The notes below the pieces were generated by a model, which saw only the letters and a list, made by a program, of their open reading frames with translations, did no database searches and had not been told where the DNA came from. Shown one piece after another: positions 22,314-33,138 of a stretch of DNA of 64,000 nt (the first letter of the stretch is position 1; each line of letters opens with the position of its first letter). The stretch lies in the NCBI GenBank assembly GCA_003013855.2, contig PVNU02000853.1, positions 1,674,001-1,738,000 on the forward strand, in the 5' to 3' direction. A program made the translations under genes and the position numbers. This DNA comes from Liriodendron chinense (taxonomy: Eukaryota > Streptophyta > Magnoliopsida > Magnoliales > Magnoliaceae).

Positions 22314-23913
22314 TGTTCGCTCGCCTCAAGTGCAAGGCTGCGATGTAGTAATATTCGTAGTAAGACCGAGGTCGATCCTCAGGGATTGTCGTAATAATTC
22401 TAAGTTTTATAACTTAGATGACCTAAATTCAGATTTGTAATGATGGATGGTAATTAAGAACATAAATCTATCTACTTAAGAAGTAAATCAAGGAAATAAG
22501 CACTAGACCGCCAAGGATCTACTAATAATCATTCACAATGCCAATTCAAACCATTCAAGCCAATAACACAATTGGAATCGGAGTTCTATCCCTATCCAAT
22601 CGGAATATAGAGTAATCAAATCATCATAATGCATCTAACATAGATGGATCATCCACAGATATGGTCTTCTCATAATCAACTAAGGCATTGAGTATATTCA
22701 ATCACACAACCCAATCCTTCACAAAACAAGCAAGATCACATTCATGATTCTTCCTCAAGCCTTGTCACTAGACCTGATTTAAAAGTATGAATTGAACTTC
22801 TATTGAACCTAAAATCAATACATAAACACATATCTCAGATTAAATCAAAAGATAAAAACCCTTCTAGTTTAGTTTTAGATAAGCACTTAAGAAACTTAGT
22901 TTGTAAGATCCCCTAGCATTCAACATATCATGATGAATCTAGGATCTCTACAACCTAAAATTCTATCAATCTACACCCCCATTAAGCAATCTCAGTAATC
23001 AAAACATCTCATGTAAGAGCAATCACAAGAGATAGAAGATTAACTAAAAATACTAACTTTATCTCAAACTTGAACTAGAAGTGTTCTTCATAAAACCAAA
23101 AAGTACTTAAACGAATTCGAATTGAACATTGCAAACAACTAAAAGCTTCACCTCTTAGCCCTAGCTAAGAGATTTAGCTAACCATTAATAGGTTAAACTA
23201 AAGCTCAAAGGAAAAACTACAAAAATATAGAAAAATCAAGTTTGGAGAAGTTGCAGACGCTCCACAATGATCTCCTTCACCTCCCACGACTTCCCAAGCC
23301 TTCTCTGATGCCTTTAGATCCACCCCCAGGTGTCCTTTTATAATAGAGAGGCTCTACCGCCTCAAAAACTTCCAGAATTGCTTAAGGACTCCAGGAGCGC
23401 ATGATTTTGGAGCTTGCTAAGCAAGCTTGCTGGAAAGCTATTGAAATACACTAGCTACCTGTTGGTCGACTGGTCTTAACCGGTTGAGATGGCTGGCCGA
23501 CCGGTCTAGACTGGTCTAGCAGAGGTCCAGGGAGAGTCCAGAGAGCACAAGAGGGGGGCCGACCTGTTGGCTGACCGGTCAAGACCGGTCGGACCACTTG
23601 GTCCTTTGTATAGAGAGTTGGGAGGAGGGCTGGTGTGGTGGCCGATCGGTTAAGACCGGTCTAGGCCCTATTTCTTCATTTTTTTCTTTTTTTCTTTCTC
23701 ATCTCTTCTCTCATTCTTTCTTCTTCCTTCTTTCACCCACCTTGGGTCTTCATCCAAGAGCTTCTAAATAGGTCTTTTAACTATTATTTGTGTGAAGTCT
23801 CTCTCTCATTCCTACATCAACAAAACATACATTAGATGGGTCTTTTAAGCATGCAAACCATGCATATAATGCGATGCAATAGGCTAGAATATGTATAAAA
23901 TGGGAGCTCAACA
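22314..23913 (-). repeat. Element B 3' LTR
   Basis: 1600 bp; plus-strand ends TGTTCGCTCGCC and GAGCTCAACA. On its inner side lies CACCCCCCAACCAGC, the complement of the GGTTGGGGGGTG tract, which marks it as a 3' LTR with internal sequence. TATA complement CTTTTATA at 23335-23342; stem-loop at 23151-23172 with one closing-pair change; a worn ACCGGT array at about 23470-23660. Confidence 0.9.
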
Positions 23914-25178
23914 CACCCCCCAACCAGCATTTTGCTAGTCCTGAGCCAAACAAGCGTGAAATAATCCATTTCTTTGAGAACTCAACTCTCTCTTGAAAAC
24001 TATGCTTCTATAGACTTTAAGACAAGTGCAAAATTCAAAAAAAAAAAAAACTAAATGATGAGAAATTGAAGTCCCAAACTTGCCAAACATAATAAGTGTT
24101 CATATAGAATCCCCACCGATTTATTGACAAATAGAAGAATACGTACATGTATGGTCTAATTTGCATTTTGCACATTCATCTCATGACTTTCCAGGATTAC
24201 CTGCTTCATAAATCAGCTAAACAAAAAATCTAAGAGTGTACAGATCAACCAATTGCCTATGACAGGAATTTGTCTTACCGTCCGTCCGACGACTTTCACA
24301 CTACAGTCCCATTTCTGGCTTTGGTTACGGGTAGACCATCCCCCGGTTGGTAATAGGTAGCCCTTTTCGGAGTTTTCCACCATGTTTTCCATCATTCCCA
24401 ATTTCCATCCTTCCTTTTCCTTTTTCTTTTACATTAGATAGGATTTTTAGAAATCCATATCTTTCGTTATTTTCCCATGAATAAGGATGGACAAAGTACC
24501 CCGGCTTGGTTCCTAAACACTTCAAATCTTCAGTCTTACCAATCTACAAGTCTAGTAATCCCTTTAAATGATGAGAATCATGTAATGTGGACTAGACTCA
24601 AAAGTGTTCAAATGTTCTATCGATCATATAAATAGGGGAATTCTCATGTAAAACTATCATGTTTAAGTTAATTTAGAGATTTCAAAATCATATCATTTCA
24701 TCTTTCATCCTTTCATACTCATGACATCTCAAGTGTATAGAAACGAAGTTTTCCAAAAGAGTTTTGATGTTTCAGAAAAATTAAAAAATTTCTACAAAAA
24801 CCTTGCTCGAAATGTCATAAATTGTTAGATTCGAGGAATCTCACCCCCCAACCAAATCTTTCATTGTCCTCAATGTAAAAAGATATGCAATGAGCATGAA
24901 TCATGAGAGCACTGATAAAATAAAAGAGTGAGAAGGAGAGTACCTGAAAAAGTCAATCATGAAAGTTTGCCACTCCAAACAACTAAATAATTAAAATAAA
25001 TTAAACTACTCTATACCTCCGTCAGACTAGGAGGTCAATCTTGATACACAAGATCATCCAAATGAATAGAATTTAGTAGAATTATGAGGTGGAGTAAAAG
25101 ATTTTTCAGTAAAACCATCCACCATCCTGCTTCATAATACACATGAGTGATGTTTGTTATTCTAATCCATTGAAAATC
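23914..25178 (-). other. Element B 3' noncoding region
   Basis: No gene. It contains both GGTTGGGGGGTG-type tracts on the minus strand (at 23914 and about 24842-24855) and the conserved CCATCCCCCGGTTGGTAATAG block (about 24328-24356), the same arrangement as in Elements 1, 2 and 3. An A-run of 13 is at about 24037. Confidence 0.8.
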
Positions 25179-26393
25179 CTACTGAAAAAATTCAGCAAGT
25201 TTCTCGAAGTTACCACTCCATGTGTTGGGTAAGAAAGATTTCTTCTGTTGTAATTCATCAAATATGAATTTCCTTTCCAACTTATCTAGGAAAAAATTAT
25301 TCAAATAAGGATCATCCCAGAGATGGTGCTCTTCGGTTTGTATAAACCAAAGAGATGTAGAGACTTGGAATTCTTCCTCACAAGTTGTTATGGTCTCCAC
25401 ATTTGCAGATTCTACCGGTGCCTCCACTATTGATAAATTGGTTTTTCACTCCGTTGAAGGAGTCTTTGTGGGCACTGGTGAAGTTTTCCTTAAGGCATTG
25501 ACAATGTCACGGATCATAGGATCATCCCAATGCTCAAAATATGCTAAACACTCTTCTAGAGTGTGGGAAACTTCGACCTTCTCGGTCACTTGTGTAGGTT
25601 GGAATAAGTCCTCAACCACTACACATTCAAAAATTGGAATAAGTGTAGGTTGGAATAACTTCAACCTTCTCGGTCACTCGATCACTTGTGTAGGTTGGAA
25701 TAAGTCCTCAACCACTACACATTCAGAAATTGGCCTCTTCATAGGCAAATTAAGCACCAATCCATCAATTTCCTGCATGACAAAATTGTTCAAGTCAGCA
25801 GTTGGTGTCTTGTCAATCAAATTGTCCGATTTTGGCTCTTCCAAGGCCTCATTAATATCCAAATTTATTTCTTCCTTAAAATGAGCCAAGCAAACTTCTA
25901 AAGTTTTAGAAAATTTAGTTAAGGGTGGCTCATCATCATCCACAATTGTATCTATGAAATTAATCATGTGGATCTCATCTTCATCCTCATCCTCATCCTT
26001 ATCCTCTTGTTGTTTGTGTAAGTGAAACACATTCAGCTTCATAGTCATATTTCCAGATGATATTTTCATAACCCCATTCCTACAATTGATTATAGCATTG
26101 GCGGTTGCTAGGAATGGTCGGCCTAGAATAACAGGAACTTAAGTGCATGCATTTGTAACCGCTTGTGTATCCAAAACAATAAAGTCTACCGGGTAGTAGA
26201 ACTTATCGATTTGGACTGACACATCCTCAATTACTCCTCTCGGTATTCTAACGGAGCGATCCACAAGTTGTAAAGTTATCTTGGTGGGTTTTAATGCACC
26301 AAGTCCAAGTTGCTCATATACCGAGTAGGGAATCAAGTTAACACTAGTCCCTAGATCGAGAAGTGCTCTATTGATCCGGAAGTTACCTATCAT
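25179..26393 (-). pseudogene. Element B protease and C-terminal tail
   Basis: PR on 26139-26393 (here D-L-G-T-S in place of D-L-G-A-S; L-G-A-L-K-P-T-K-I-T-L-Q-L-V-D-R-S). An acidic linker follows (25674-26069 and 25446-25664), then the tail at 25179-25427 with S-T-S-L-W-F-I-Q-T-E-E-H-H and W-D-D-P-Y-L, matching Element 1. Frameshifts and stops separate the pieces. A ~96-bp tandem duplication lies at about 25577-25740 and repeats E-C-V-V-V-E-D-L-F-Q-P-T-Q-V. Confidence 0.83.
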
Positions 26394-27771
26394 ACAAGAG
26401 ATTATAGGGCTTCCAGGATCTTTGAATTTTGAGGGAGTGTTATATTATATGATGGCACTCACTTGTTCAGTATGATGGGGAAGTTACCTAAAATGCTCTC
26501 TTGTGCATGTTTTGCTTACGCTTTACGGCACATAGATCCTTTAGAAATTTGGTGTATGAAGGAATTTGCTTAATTGCATCCAACAAGGGAATGTTGATTT
26601 TGACTTGTTGGAAGACTTCTAGGATGTCCTGATTTTTAATTGGCCTTTTTGTTGAGACAAGACGTTGGGGGAATGGGGCCATAGGTTTATACACATGCTT
26701 TGGCTCTTCATCTTGTGGAGCATTGCTCAATTCATCATCGCTCTTAGAATTAATCGGATCATTAGGTTTTGTGGCCTTCACTGGTTCAGAATTTTCAATT
26801 ATTTTTCCACTTCTAAGAGCGATGATGGCTTGAATATGTTCCACATGAGGATGGGTTGAAGAATTGGTGTTTGTTTCCAATTGTTCCCTGGGGTTAGGAT
26901 GAGATTGGGTCAAAACAGTCCCTTTCTCCATAACTCTTAGGTGTGTCTCAATTCTTTCAACCGAAATTTTAAGTTCATTCATGGCTTGCATGTTGGACTG
27001 ATTTATCTGAGTTTGTCCAATCATGAACGCGTTCAATGTATCCTCAAGAGTGCTCTTTTGAGAAGGTCATTGGGACGCATTGTTTGTATTTACCATGGGT
27101 CCATTTCTTTCATTAAAATTTGGTATACACCACCACTCAGGATTAATCAAGTTAGAATTTGGTCCACTAAAAGGGCGTTGGTAAGTATTTGTAGCATTCG
27201 ATTGAGTTTGTAAGAAATCTTGAAACGAAGGGATTGTTGGGCAATCCTTTGTTATGTGAACATCACTCTCACAAATACCACATACACTCTCAATGACCTC
27301 ACCGGTGGTTATCATGTTAACACTTCTCAATTCTATGGCCTCAACCTTTTTTGTGAGACCCGCCACCTTTGTGTTTAAATCGTCCTCCCCATCTAATACA
27401 TGCACACCTTTCTCTCTTGGGGCTAACTTAGGATTACTAGTTGGATTAGAGATGTCCCAAGATTGGGCAATCTCGGCTAGCATATCAAAGTAATCCCAAG
27501 CATCATCGGGTGATTTGTTTAAAAACTCACTATTACACATCATTTGAACAAATTGGCACATATTTGAACTTAATCCGTCATGAAAGAAGTCAATCAAGCG
27601 TCACTTTTCATAACCATGATGTGGGCACTCTAATAAAAGATCTTTGAACCTCTTCCAACATTGAAAAAATGTTTCATCTAATTTTTGGGAGAAATTCATG
27701 ATGGTCCGCTTTAGTGCATTGGTTTTATGAACCGGGAAGTACTTTTTAAGAAACTCTCAGGTCATCTCAAC
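26394..27771 (-). pseudogene. Element B gag, C-terminal two thirds
   Basis: Frames 26488-27036 and 27067-27597 on the minus strand: [23 protein letters not shown], and an intact zinc knuckle CGICESDVHITKDC (C-X2-C-X4-H-X4-C). Upstream to 27771 the gag core continues with M-M-C-N-S-E-F-L-N-K and a stop. Broken by Element 3 at 27771/27772. Confidence 0.85.
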
Positions 27772-28932
27772 TGTTGAGCTCTTAAATGTGCATATTCTAA
27801 CCCCATTTTATCACTAACTATGCTTGAAATACATGATTGAAGACCCAACTAATGCACGGTTTTGTGGTTATAGGAATAAGAGAGAGGATTCATCAATTGA
27901 AGACTTAAAGACGCTATTTACAAGCATTGAAGATCGTAAGACCAAGCGTCAAAGGATGGAAGAAAGAAGCAAAGGAGAGAAGAAAGAAAGCAGAAGAATA
28001 CACTAAAGACCGGTCGTCCGACTGGTCCGAACACTTAACAGAAGAGGCTCTACTGCAAACCTTGCTGGACCATCCACGACCGGTCGTACGACGGGTCGTC
28101 CACTGCTCAGACTGGTCGTCCGACCGATCCTTGAATTAAAATTCTGGGTTCGAATTTATGAAAAACTCACTGGACTATTTTTGCATTTTTGAGACTGGTC
28201 GTGCGACCGGTCGTCCAGGAGCTCAGACCGGTCGTCCGACCGGTCGTTTGCGTAACAGAACGTGTTCTACAAGCTCCGATTTTCTCTGTGCAGTCTGGGA
28301 TTTCTTGCGCAATCCGAAACCTTCTACATTATTCTATAAAAGGGGACCTAGGGCTTCTTCCAAAGGCATCCTAGAAGAGATCTACGAAGGTGGGAGGTGG
28401 CAGAAGTCGAATTCAGAGTTCCACAACTCCTCCTAGTTTGTGTTTTCTAGCTTTATGTTTTTAGTTGTTTTTATGATTCTTTAGATCATGAACGGCTAAA
28501 CCTCTTAGCTAGGGCTAAGAGGTGAAGCTTGTAGTGAATCTAAGATGCTTTAATTCGTTTTGTGTGGGTTTCAAGTTGGATTTATTGAAGAACAATGGTT
28601 TTTAGAAGTTTGAATAAAGTTCTAAGTAGTTTTTCTTAATCTTATGATGACTCATGGATGTTTAGAAGAATTTCTTTAGTTCTTAATTGTTTTGCACAGC
28701 TCTAGACCTGTACGCTCCGAGGAATCGGATTCAATACGCTCTAGACTTGGATTTCCATGTGAGAACTTCAACCAAAGTTCTACTTTTTTATACTAATTTC
28801 TAAATTATGTGGTGATGTTATATGTGATTTGAATGAAGTTCAAATCATGATCTAATTATGCTTAGTGACAATGTTTAATGATGGTTATGGTTGTGATCTT
28901 AATCTATTGGAACTATGATTGACCTATGCAAT
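27772..28932 (+). repeat. Element 3 5' LTR, left part
   Basis: Starts TGTTGAGCTC; TATAAAAG at 28335-28342; stem-loop at 28501-28522; ACCGGT-type palindromes with 4-bp centres at about 28010-28250. Interrupted after GCAAT (28928-28932) by Element 2; the right part is 35863-36245. Confidence 0.92.
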
Positions 28933-29169
28933 TGTTGAGCTCTTAATTATGCATATTCTAACCCCAATTCATCACTCATTGTGCAAGGTTTGTATGGTTT
29001 GGAAGCTAATTCAATGCATGTTGTGTGACTACAGGATTGAGGGTGGACTCTACTCAATTGAAGATATAATGAGCTCATTTGGAACTATTCTAATAAAGAA
29101 AGAAAGAACTAAAGAAGAAAAGAAAGCAGAAGGAAGAAAGAAAGGAAAAATACAAGAAGAAAGAGGGCT

Positions 29170-29428
29170 GACCGGTCATGACCGGTCGGCCAAGAGAGCC
29201 TGACCGGTCTGGACCGGTTAGCCAGGTGCACTGGAACCATACTAAACTAGGCCGACCGGTCTTGACCGGTCGGCCATACCTGCTGGAGCTGCGCTGAAGA
29301 CGTCCGACCGGTCTTGACCGGTCGGACATGGTTGCTGGACCAAGGTTGGACAAGCCCGACCGGTCATGACCGGTCGGCCATGCTTGCTGGAATGGCTGTC
29401 CATTGAGGCCGACCGGTCATGACCGGTC
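29170..29428 (+). repeat. ACCGGT palindrome array, Element 2 5' LTR
   Basis: Six palindromes start at 29170, 29202, 29254, 29306, 29358 and 29411: steps 32, 52, 52, 52, 53. Spacers repeat TGCTGGA. The array ends about 108 bp upstream of TATAAAAG. An almost identical array lies in the 3' LTR at about 34513-34771. Confidence 0.92.
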
Positions 29429-29535
29429 GGCTGTGCGTGTGGACTTAGAAACTTCCAAATTCAGTCCGATTTTCTCTGCGCTGCGTAAGTGTTACGCAAG
29501 TTCTCGATTCTTCCGAAGTTGTGGAGCTTCCAGTC

Positions 29536-29543
29536 TATAAAAG
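29536..29543 (+). promoter_or_regulatory. TATA box, Element 2 5' LTR
   Basis: TATAAAAG in CCAGTCTATAAAAGGACACC; counterpart at 34879-34886 in the 3' LTR. It would drive transcription of the gag-IN frame. Confidence 0.72.
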
Positions 29544-30519
29544 GACACCTAGGGATCGTTCCTAGGGGATCCTAGAAGGGTTCAAGCGAGGTTGGAGGCT
29601 GTGGAAGTGAAGATTGGAGTTTCACAACTCCTTTTGGTTTGCTTTGCTGTTTTCATGTTTTTTTTAAGAGTTGTTTCATGTTTCCTTGGATCATGAGCAG
29701 CTAACCCTCTTAGCTAGGGCTAAGAGGTGAAGCTTGTAGTGTATCCAAGATGTTTTAATTCGTAGTTAAGTGGTTTTCACTTTGGAATTTATGATTATGA
29801 ACTAAGGTTTGAAGTTTATACAAGTTTTTAAGTAATTTCTCTTAGTCTTGTGATGACTCATGGATGTTTGGATGAATTACTTATCTTCTTAATTTGTTTG
29901 CAACGGTCTAGACCTGTATGATCCGAGGAATTGGAGTGCGCTCTAGTACCAAGCTCTTCATAAAGGGACTTCATGCCAAAGTTCTAGTTTTGGTTGATTA
30001 TCTGAAATATGTATGGACTGTGCATATAATTTGAATCCAGTTCAAATCATGATCTAGCCTTGTCTTGTGAGAAGACTTGAGGATGGTTATGATTGGGAAT
30101 TGGACCTATAGAAAAGGTGAATGACCTATGCAATGAGCATGCTCAGATCAGCCTAGAGTTGAGTGAACTTTATGCACAGAACTTACATGTTACAGACTTC
30201 TGGTTTAACAGTTCTATCATCCGACTAGATAGACCTGACTGGTGATTCTAGTTGAGAGAATGGGAAACCACAGCGGATTGAACATCGAGGATTGCTACAA
30301 GTGAATCCTCGAACCCCTAGTGCCTTCTTATAATTGTTTACATTCAATTTAGCTAAAACTGTTAATCACACACATTCTATTCAAACTTTGATTGTTAGCT
30401 TCAATAGAAACTTGTGGATGAGTTTGTGACATCCCACATAAGTCCCTGTGGATCGACCTCGGTCTTACCGAGATTATTACTACATCGCAGCCCTACACTT
30501 GGGGAAGCGAACAAGTTTT

Positions 30520-30537
30520 TGGCGCCGCTGCCGGGGA
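30520..30537 (+). other. Primer-binding site, Element 2
   Basis: TGGCGCCGCTGCCGGGGA starts six bases after the LTR. One base differs from the tRNA-Asp-type PBS TGGCGCCGTTGCCGGGGA known for this lineage. It is intact enough to prime, consistent with recent movement. Confidence 0.8.
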
Positions 30538-31083
30538 CCTTGACGGTTTTCACAAATTTCTGAAATTAGTATCTATTTAGGACTCTTTTAGATTATTAGA
30601 ACTAACTTAGTTTGTTTATTTGATTTTTTTCAAGGATTTCTAGGAAGCTGGAGAAGATTCAAGGATTTCAAGTGCGAATCAGGTTCTATCCTTCTAAAAC
30701 CTTACTCTTCTCCTTCTCATAGTCATTCTTATTTTATTCATCTCTTGTAGAGTGGGTGGAGACTCCTTTTGGATCTCTGAAAGGTCGGCCTTTTTGCCAC
30801 CTAGATTCCTATTGGTCGGCTCTGCCGTCTTGGATCACCTTGTGCTCAGGGATTTCTTTTCTCATCTCTACTCCTCTTTCTCCTTTTTCTGTGCCTTTTC
30901 TCAAAAGATTCAAAGAGTGGGTGGGGTGTTCTCTGAACCCCTATTGACTAGGAGAAATCGGTCTCTATCTTTGTTTTTGTCCTAGCCATTGCAAGACACC
31001 TTGTGCTTCGGTCCTAGAGAAGAGTAAAGAAAAAGAAGGAAGAATTCTTTTTACTTTCTTTTGTTTCTTATTTTTTATTTTGC
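30538..31083 (+). other. Element 2 leader
   Basis: About 550 nt upstream of gag. It holds a 77-codon frame (30752-30985, start M-G-G-D-S-F-W-I-S-E-R) with a related N-terminus in Element 1's leader. Coding status unknown. A pyrimidine-rich stretch ending CTCTTGTAG (about 30742-30750) looks like a splice acceptor but could be chance. Confidence 0.55.
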
Positions 31084-31694
31084 ATGCCACATTGGGCTCG
31101 GGATTCCAATAACCGACTCATAAGTGAAGGGGGGATAGTAGAAGGGATTGATAGAGAGCCACGTGCTAGGAGACATCTAAATTCTCCAATTTTATCTGAA
31201 AGTATGGCTACAAATCAACCTAACCCGGTTCAAAATCAAACCGAAACAGGGGAGAATGTGGTTGAGAATGTTCCCCGACCTAGGACTTTACGTGATTTCT
31301 TGCAACCTGCAAGAACAAGCACTCCCTCATGCATAGTATTTCCACCAAATGCAGGGAATGTGGATTTGAAACCGGGAGTGATCAATCTTCTCCCTAAATT
31401 CCATGGTTTAGACAGTGAAAGTGCCTATCAACACTTTAGGGAGTTTGATGAGGTAATCACCACCATGCACTTTGCAAATGTGACTGAAGATGTAGTAAGA
31501 CTTAAATTCTTCCCTTTCACTCTTAAGGATAAAGCCAAGGGTTGGCTGTATGCATTAAGGCCAAGATCAATCGGGTCATGGAACGATATGCACAGAGAAT
31601 TTATAAAAAAATTCTTCCCTACTCACAAAACGAACATGCTTAAGCGCCTTATCATGAACTTTGCCCAAAAGGAGGATGAAACCTTTTCCCAATG

Positions 31695-31730
<36 letters not shown>

Positions 31731-33138
31731 ACATCATGGCTATGAAAATTGGCGGATTATAAGTTTTTTCTATGAAGGACTGATTCCATCCATGCGCCAA
31801 TTTATAGAGATGATGTGTAATGGGGAGTTCATGAATAAGGAAGCTGATGAAGCATGGGATTATCTGGAAGAATTGGCTGAAAGTGCACAATCTTGGGACA
31901 CACCTAAACCAACAAATTCCAAGATTGGCCAACAAAAGGAAAAGGGAGGAATGTATGTCCTATCAGAAGAAGATAGCATAAGTGCACGGTTGGCTAGCCT
32001 TACAAGAAAGGTCGAAGCCATGGAATTAAGAAAAGGGGAAACAATCAACTCCACTGAGGTTGAAACTGTTTGTGGAATTTGTGCTGGAAATCAACATGCT
32101 ACACCCGATTGGCCCACCATGTTCAAAGACACACATGAGTTTTGCAAAGCATGTGAACCTTGTCAGAAACTAGGAGGAATCTCCCGTAGAAATATGATGC
32201 CACTTAATCCCATTTTAATTATCGAAATTTTTGATTGTTGGGGCATCGATTTCATGGGCCCATTCCCATCTTCTTTTGGAAATTTATACATCTTACTTGC
32301 TGTTGATTATGTCTCCAAATGGGTCGAGGCCATTCCTTGCCGGAATAATGACCATAAAACGGTCATTCGATTTTTAAAAGAAAATATTCTTTCCCGGTTT
32401 GGAACACCTCGAGTCATCATAAGTGATGGAGGGTCTCACTTTTGCAATCGCCCTTTTGCAGCCTTAATGAAGAAATATGGCGTTACACACAAAGTGAGCA
32501 CTCCCTATCACCCACAAACTAGTGGACAAGCTGAGATATCCAATAGGGAGATTAAACACATTTTGGAGAAAACGGTGAATCCCGATCGCAAGGATTGGTC
32601 ACTTCGACTTACCGATGCGCTTTGGGCTTACCGTACTGCCTTTAAAACCCCTATTGGAATGTCTCCCTATAGACTTGTCTATGGGAAGGCTTGTCACCTA
32701 CCTGTGGAATTGGAACATAAGGCATATTGGGCTATTAAGAAGATGAATTTCAATTCTGACAAGGCAAGCTCGTTACGCAAACTACAATTGAATGAACTTG
32801 CAGAAATCCGGAATGACGCTTATGAGAATGCGAGAATTTACAAGGACAAGACAAAGATATTCCATGATAAGAATATTCTTCGCAAGACATTCACAATCAA
32901 CCAAAAAGTCCTTATGTATAATTCTCGCTTACATCTATTTCCGGGAAAACTAAAATCTCGATGGACCGGTCCCTACATTGTGCAAACTGTCTATCCGTAT
33001 GGGACTGTCGAGCTGTTGAATCCGAGGAACGGCAACATTTTCAAAGCAAATGGGCAACGATTAAAGCCGTTCTTTGAGAATTTTCCTTCAGAAGGTATGT
33101 CCTTACCCCTGAATGATCCTGTGTATCAGGATGATTGA
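31084..33138 (+). CDS. Gag-integrase fusion polyprotein
   Basis: One uninterrupted 684-codon frame. Residues 1 to about 342 are gag: start [12 protein letters not shown], core [13 protein letters not shown] and R-P-R-S-I-G-S-W, ending inside the zinc knuckle, which reads [14 protein letters not shown] (last Cys replaced by Trp). From about residue 343 it is integrase: the C-X2-C half of the zinc finger (F-C-K-A-C-E-P-C-Q; the His pair is lost), D of G-I-D-F-M-G-P, D of S-D-G-G-S-H-F, E of S-G-Q-A-E-I-S-N, and the R-W-T-G-P-Y-I-V module near the end. The junction is at ATTG (32108-32111), common to both parents. It ends V-Y-Q-D-D like the normal IN. The DDE triad is intact; whether the fusion protein is made or works is unknown. 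Confidence 0.93.

Larger units (their letters stand above)
28933..30513 (+). repeat. Element 2 5' LTR
   Basis: 1581 bp, TGTTGAGCTC...GGGGAAGCGAACA. ACCGGT array 29170-29428; TATAAAAG 29536-29543; stem-loop 29706-29727; U5 hairpin CTCGGTCTTACCGAG 30458-30472. Confidence 0.95.

Noticed and set aside
29170..29428. Regularly spaced palindromic repeats resembling a CRISPR array
   Set aside because: Plant nuclear retrotransposon context, palindromes vary, spacers are related to each other, no cas genes, and position is fixed upstream of an LTR TATA box.
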